This document shows, one piece after another, positions 37,394-41,083 of a DNA stretch of 41,083 bases (within the stretch, counting starts at the first letter, position 1; every line of letters begins with the position of its first letter). The notes under the pieces were generated by a model, which saw only the letters and a program-made list of their open reading frames with translations, was not told the DNA's origin and did not search any database. The DNA comes from a virus. The position numbers and the translations under genes are program-made. The stretch lies in the IMG/VR virus record IMGVR_UViG_3300021952_000010, positions 1-41,083 of that record; one strand, given 5' to 3'.

Positions 37394-38002
37394 ATGGGCC
37401 TCCTGACCCGAATGCTGCAACGTGACTTCCTTGTGTATTGGCATAAAACGGGCCTTGGCCGTAATGGTTTGGGCATCTTCCGAGGACCCGTAGAGTACCC
37501 GTGCCGATGGCAGGATGGGGCGGTGAATGCCTTAAAGGCACAAGAAGAGCACATAGTCGCAGCTACTACGGCTTTTGTGGGTGTAGATCTTGTGTTGGGT
37601 AGTTTGGTGTGGCATGGTCGCCTGGCCGACCTTCCCACATTACCACGGCCGCTCTACGAAATAACCTCCCTTGGTAAAATCCCAACCCTCCGGTATAAAG
37701 GTTACTTGCGGCCATTAGGGCTGAGCTTTTACCGTGAAAATATCGATCCGGACGCATACACCATGAAATGGGCCGTACAGGATGTTGCCTATACCGGTGC
37801 CGTGATAGACCTGGGCCGCGAGGTGTTGGCCACGGATGTAGTTCGCATTGCTGTTGATAATGGCAGCGAACGCACCTTGGTTTATATGAGTGGTAAGGAT
37901 TTTGATCTTGTTCCGCCGCAATCCGTTGACCTGACTAAATTAGGTTTGGGCAGCGGGGATTTGTTGCAGATTGATAATTATGGCACCCCGGTAGGAGTGT
38001 AG
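37394..38002 (+). CDS. Head-tail or tail completion protein (202 aa)
   Basis: Starts at ATG 37394 directly after the connector stop. Mixed alpha/beta: MLQRDFLVYWHKTGLG, RGPVEYPCRWQDGAVN and GYLRPLGLSFYRENID. Its position after the connector is that of a stopper or tail-terminator protein, and its start resembles such small head-completion proteins, but I recognise no specific family. Confidence 0.6.
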   Translation: MGLLTRMLQRDFLVYWHKTGLGRNGLGIFRGPVEYPCRWQDGAVNALKAQEEHIVAATTAFVGVDLVLGSLVWHGRLADLPTLPRPLYEITSLGKIPTLRYKGYLRPLGLSFYRENIDPDAYTMKWAVQDVAYTGAVIDLGREVLATDVVRIAVDNGSERTLVYMSGKDFDLVPPQSVDLTKLGLGSGDLLQIDNYGTPVGV

Positions 38003-38004
38003 CC

Positions 38005-38406
38005 ATGCCCCCACATCTAGCACGCAGGTCCGGTGGTACCGGACAGAATGAATCCACTTCTGATGGTGTTGCCGTATTCCAGGGTAGTGATGGTCGTGTG
38101 GTATTTCCTATTGCCACAGATGATGAAATGGTTACGGGCACAGCCACAGATCGGTTAGCTACCCCTGCTGGTGTACTTGCGTCTATTAACAACAAATTAT
38201 CAATAGTAGGCGCTGGTACATATACGCACACGCAGAATGCGCCCGCGACTGTATGGAACATAGCCCACAATCTAGGCAACCACCCATCTGTATCTGTTGT
38301 AGACAGTGCCGGTACTGTGGTAGAAGGGCAAGTTGAATATATCGATGCAAACAATGTTCGTTTGACATTCAGTGCCGCCTTTGGTGGCAAGGCATATCTT
38401 AATTAA
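38005..38406 (+). CDS. Tail appendage/fibre protein (133 aa)
   Basis: ATG 38005. C-terminal half NIAHNLGNHPSVSVVDSAG and VRLTFSAAFGGKAYLN is a small beta domain frequent in phage fibres and appendages; a related domain ends the next protein. N-terminal part is short and Gly/Ser-rich. Probably a trimeric tail-fibre component or its adaptor. Confidence 0.65.
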   Translation: MPPHLARRSGGTGQNESTSDGVAVFQGSDGRVVFPIATDDEMVTGTATDRLATPAGVLASINNKLSIVGAGTYTHTQNAPATVWNIAHNLGNHPSVSVVDSAGTVVEGQVEYIDANNVRLTFSAAFGGKAYLN

Positions 38407-38417
38407 GGAGTGAGACG

Positions 38418-39557
38418 ATGTCCCGCAAGGTACTTATTCCGTTTGACATGAATGGCAATGAAATTCGCAACCATGTCCTACATCTCCTTGGCACCGATCC
38501 GACTCCGGCAGAGGGGCAGATTTGGTACAACAGCGCTTCGCACCTACCTAAGTGGTACGACGGAACGTCCATCCAAGTTATCCACAGTGCCGTAAGCACG
38601 GCTACCGCCAACACTGAAGTTTTGCGGGATGGCAGCGGGGATTTTGCGGCCCATGATATTACCGCTAATAAGGTGACCGGCCTGGCCACACCTTCCGGCG
38701 CATCGGACGCTGCTACGAAGAGTTATGTGGACAATGCCATCTCCGGGCTAAGCCCCAAAACCTCCGTGCGTGCGGCCACTACGGCCAATGGGACGCTCTC
38801 TACGGCGTTCGCTAATGGTCAGACATTGGATGGGGTTGTTATGGCCACTGGAGACCGCATCCTTTTGAAAAATCAAACGGATGCAACTGTCAATGGCATT
38901 TATACTGTGAATGCCAGCGGCGCTCCCACACGTGCGACGGATGCAGATACCGGAGCAGAATTGGCGGGGGCTTATGTATTGGTAACCGAAGGCACCGCCA
39001 ATAAAGGAAGCGGTTGGGTTGCTACATTCGATGGTGTGCCTACTATTGGCACCGATAATATCGTGTGGACTCAATTTTCATCCGCTGCCACTGTTACCGC
39101 AGGTAACGGTATCTCGGTAAGTGGGAACCAGGTGAGTGCGGTGGGCACAAGTAACCGCATTACGGTGAGTGGTGGCACGATTGATATTGATGCGGCTTAT
39201 GTGGGCCAAACGAGCATTACTACGCTCGGCACTGTGACCACGGGCACTTGGAATGGCACCACCATTGCTGTGGCCCACGGTGGTACTGGTGCCACGACGG
39301 CGGCCGGGGCACGCACCGCTCTGGGGTGCATGACCAAGTATTCGGCTTTGATTGGTAATGGCTCTTCAACCACCATTACGGTGACTCAATCAACCCACGG
39401 GTGTGCATCGAATCGTACAAACACAGCCCGAGTGAGTGATGAATCTAGTGGTGCCGAAGTTATGTGCGACATCACCTACGCTAGTAATGGTGATGTTTCT
39501 TTCATCTTTGCTGCTGCCCCTACTAGCAATCAGTATCGTATTGTGATTATGGGCTAA
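38418..39557 (+). CDS. Tail fibre protein (379 aa)
   Basis: Starts with ATG 38418 after AAGGAG. The N-terminal region (VLIPFDMNGNEIRN; EGQIWYNSASHLPKWYDGTSIQ) is a typical fibre adaptor start. Middle: SGASDAATKSYVDNAI, then LLKNQTDATVNGIYTVN and AYVLVTEGTANKGSGWV, all common in fibre shafts. Near 295, HGGTGATTAAGARTALG. The C-terminal domain (VSDESSGAEVMCDITY; FIFAAAPTSNQYRIVIMG) resembles that of the preceding protein. Presumably the receptor-binding or shaft fibre. Confidence 0.8.
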   Translation: MSRKVLIPFDMNGNEIRNHVLHLLGTDPTPAEGQIWYNSASHLPKWYDGTSIQVIHSAVSTATANTEVLRDGSGDFAAHDITANKVTGLATPSGASDAATKSYVDNAISGLSPKTSVRAATTANGTLSTAFANGQTLDGVVMATGDRILLKNQTDATVNGIYTVNASGAPTRATDADTGAELAGAYVLVTEGTANKGSGWVATFDGVPTIGTDNIVWTQFSSAATVTAGNGISVSGNQVSAVGTSNRITVSGGTIDIDAAYVGQTSITTLGTVTTGTWNGTTIAVAHGGTGATTAAGARTALGCMTKYSALIGNGSSTTITVTQSTHGCASNRTNTARVSDESSGAEVMCDITYASNGDVSFIFAAAPTSNQYRIVIMG

Positions 39558-39585
39558 GCGTTGCCGACGCACAAGGAATTCAAAG

Positions 39586-39936
39586 ATGCCTAAATCACTG
39601 TCGCCCATCCTCGATGCTGTGGATTTTATTGAAAACACACAAACATTTCCCACAATCTTCGCTCTTAACACGGGAAATCGTTTTTATTGTGACGTGGGTG
39701 CGAGCGGTTCTGTTACGTTTAGTGGCGGAACTCCAGCAAAGACATTCCAAGTCTTATTTCGTAGCAACGGAGGCGGCCATGCTCTTACATGGCTCCCGAC
39801 TATCCATTGGGATGGTGGTGCTCCGGATTTTACGACTGTGGATGATACTAAGTACATGCTTCTTGTTTTTCAAGCCATTACTACGATTGCCGGCAGCAAC
39901 CACTATATTGGGGCTGTGGTGGCTATCAACGTATAG
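39586..39936 (+). CDS. Tail-associated beta protein (116 aa)
   Basis: ATG 39586 with AAGGA upstream. TGNRFYCDVGASGSVTFSGGTPAKTF and TWLPTIHWDGGAPDFTTVDDTKYMLLVFQ form a beta domain seen repeatedly in phage fibre tips (WPxxIxWxGGxxPxLTxxxxxxDxxxF). Likely another appendage component. Confidence 0.65.
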   Translation: MPKSLSPILDAVDFIENTQTFPTIFALNTGNRFYCDVGASGSVTFSGGTPAKTFQVLFRSNGGGHALTWLPTIHWDGGAPDFTTVDDTKYMLLVFQAITTIAGSNHYIGAVVAINV

Positions 39937-39944
39937 GATCGGTG

Positions 39945-40163
39945 ATGTCCATGCCTTTTATTGTCGGTGATCGTGTGCGATGTGTGCACGGCGGTGAGGT
40001 CTTAACCGTGGCAGCGTGTGGTACCGATATATCCCTCGATGCATACCCACTGCCTATGCGCCCTCGGTGTATAGTTGGGGAGCTTTTAGTGTCGTTTCAA
40101 GAAAAGTTCCCTAGTGGGCTTCCTGTTGTGCCTATGCGGGCCGTGGATCTTGTGAAGGTTTGA
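39945..40163 (+). CDS. Hypothetical small protein, KOW/SH3-like start (72 aa)
   Basis: ATG 39945 with AGGA upstream; the GTG at 39942 is a less likely start. FIVGDRVRCVHGGEVLTVAACG resembles the start of a small SH3/KOW barrel. The rest has several Pro and Arg. Unknown; among tail genes. Confidence 0.55.
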   Translation: MSMPFIVGDRVRCVHGGEVLTVAACGTDISLDAYPLPMRPRCIVGELLVSFQEKFPSGLPVVPMRAVDLVKV

Positions 40164-40167
40164 CGTA

Positions 40168-41083
40168 ATGCCTAACGAAGTTCAGACAATCAGTACTGAT
40201 CGCGTGCCAAATGGCGGGGACTATGTGCTTACATTTAGGGGCAGGTCCACAACGGCCATCGCCTTCGATGCAAGTAATGCCACTATTCAAACTGCAGTTC
40301 AAGCACTACTGAGTGTTGGAAGTGGTAATTGCCTGGTGCGGGGTACGTTTGCTAGTCGTACATTTGCATTCATTGGGGCGCTTGCTAATCAAGCTATTGT
40401 AGATTTGATTACGATGGATGGTTCTGGCTTGATTGTGGATGCTTCTACGATTAATATCAATAGAACACAAGTGGGAGATGGGGCGACCGTAGAAATACAG
40501 ACAATATCCTTTTCGGACGGCCCCACGTCTGGTACGGCTACTATCAATGGGCAGTCGGTTAGTTATGGTGCTAGCGGCACCGATATGCAGGGGGCATTCG
40601 ATGCTGCATTGGGTGCCGGTATTGTGACGGTGGCCCGTGACGGTTATGGGCGCGTGAATAGCCCGTATACATGGACTATTACGTGGTTGTCTCCGGGGGC
40701 TCAGACATTGTCTACCGGCTCCGGGACAATGGGGAGGGAGTACAAGGAACCATTAGGTGCATTTTGGCCGTGCGATGATGGTAATAATCTTCTGTTCGTT
40801 AATACCACTGCCGTCGATTTGACGGATCATAGTAATTTCACAACTGGCACAACAGGATTTCCTACTGTAGCTGGTGGGGCAACCCTTTTCTTTCGTTATA
40901 GGTATCCGGTAGGAGCTGCTGGAAATTGCACAATTTCTTTAGGACAGGCGGATGGTACGGCGGGGATGCAATTAGTAGGACACCACGGTACATTAGGCGC
41001 TGGATATATTGATAATCTTAACGGTGCCTATTTAACATTCCCAACTCCAGATGACATGAAGCCGCATACGGTTAGTATTAGAG
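40168..41083 (+). CDS. Large tail/fibre protein, N-terminal part only (runs off the right edge)
   Basis: Open from ATG 40168 to the end of the window (305 codons, no stop). Begins EVQTISTDRVPNGGDYVLTF and AIAFDASNATIQTAVQALLSVGSGN, a repeat type frequent in planctomycete phage and surface proteins as far as I recall, followed by FSDGPTSGTATINGQSV and further beta-rich sequence. From about residue 205 (AFWPCDDG) it may begin a LamG-like carbohydrate-binding fold. Likely a host-recognition protein. Confidence 0.7.
   Translation, partial: MPNEVQTISTDRVPNGGDYVLTFRGRSTTAIAFDASNATIQTAVQALLSVGSGNCLVRGTFASRTFAFIGALANQAIVDLITMDGSGLIVDASTININRTQVGDGATVEIQTISFSDGPTSGTATINGQSVSYGASGTDMQGAFDAALGAGIVTVARDGYGRVNSPYTWTITWLSPGAQTLSTGSGTMGREYKEPLGAFWPCDDGNNLLFVNTTAVDLTDHSNFTTGTTGFPTVAGGATLFFRYRYPVGAAGNCTISLGQADGTAGMQLVGHHGTLGAGYIDNLNGAYLTFPTPDDMKPHTVSIR

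Overview
The window is about 41 kb of a tailed double-stranded DNA phage genome (or prophage), cut at both ends. It is moderately GC-rich, almost fully coding, and full of ATGA/GTGA/TAATG gene junctions. Two divergent blocks meet at a 1.06-kb non-coding region (18,072-19,127). No integrase, tape measure or recognisable endolysin lies in the window. Signal peptides, a lipobox and a c-type cytochrome point to a Gram-negative-type host. Several tail and DNA-binding-like proteins recall planctomycete phages, but that host guess is tentative and rests on memory of families, not on a search.

Left block (minus strand, about 18.1 kb down to 1): early and replication genes. From the promoter side come about a dozen small unknown proteins (18.1-14.2 kb), then a GNAT acetyltransferase coupled to a DNA methyltransferase, a sigma-factor-like protein, an SNF2 helicase, a ribbon-helix-helix-like protein, a CHC2/Toprim primase, a winged-helix replication initiator with palindromes inside its gene (candidate origin), a DnaB-like helicase, small membrane proteins and an abundant Ala/Lys/Pro-rich protein. 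Next comes a 600-base RNA-like locus with a tRNA-like gene with an abnormal anticodon arm, two strong hairpins and a 23-bp perfect inverted repeat. It is followed by a PLP-fold enzyme, a few membrane proteins, a beta-clamp-like protein and a UDG-exonuclease fusion that looks like the front half of a family A polymerase.

Central region: repeated operator-like sites (core TAGTGTAATGTT, also seen between the -35 and -10 of a promoter at 14.9 kb), a nested pyrimidine/purine fold-back and a G-quadruplex motif. It is a good candidate for the regulatory switch and perhaps for replication control.

Right block (plus strand, 19.1-41.1 kb): small unknown genes, a SLOG/DUF2493 protein, then the virion module: small and large terminase, portal, HNH protein with an N-terminal membrane segment, MuF-type head protein, protease-scaffold with an internal scaffold start, decoration protein, encapsulin-like HK97 capsid protein, head-tail connectors and tail-fibre proteins. 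Embedded between the MuF and protease genes is an unusual block (28.4-32.6 kb): papain-like peptidase, small membrane protein, secreted diheme cytochrome c peroxidase/MauG-like protein, membrane-anchored Ig-like protein, lipoprotein and holin-like protein. The phage-encoded diheme peroxidase with this envelope cassette is the most surprising content of the window.
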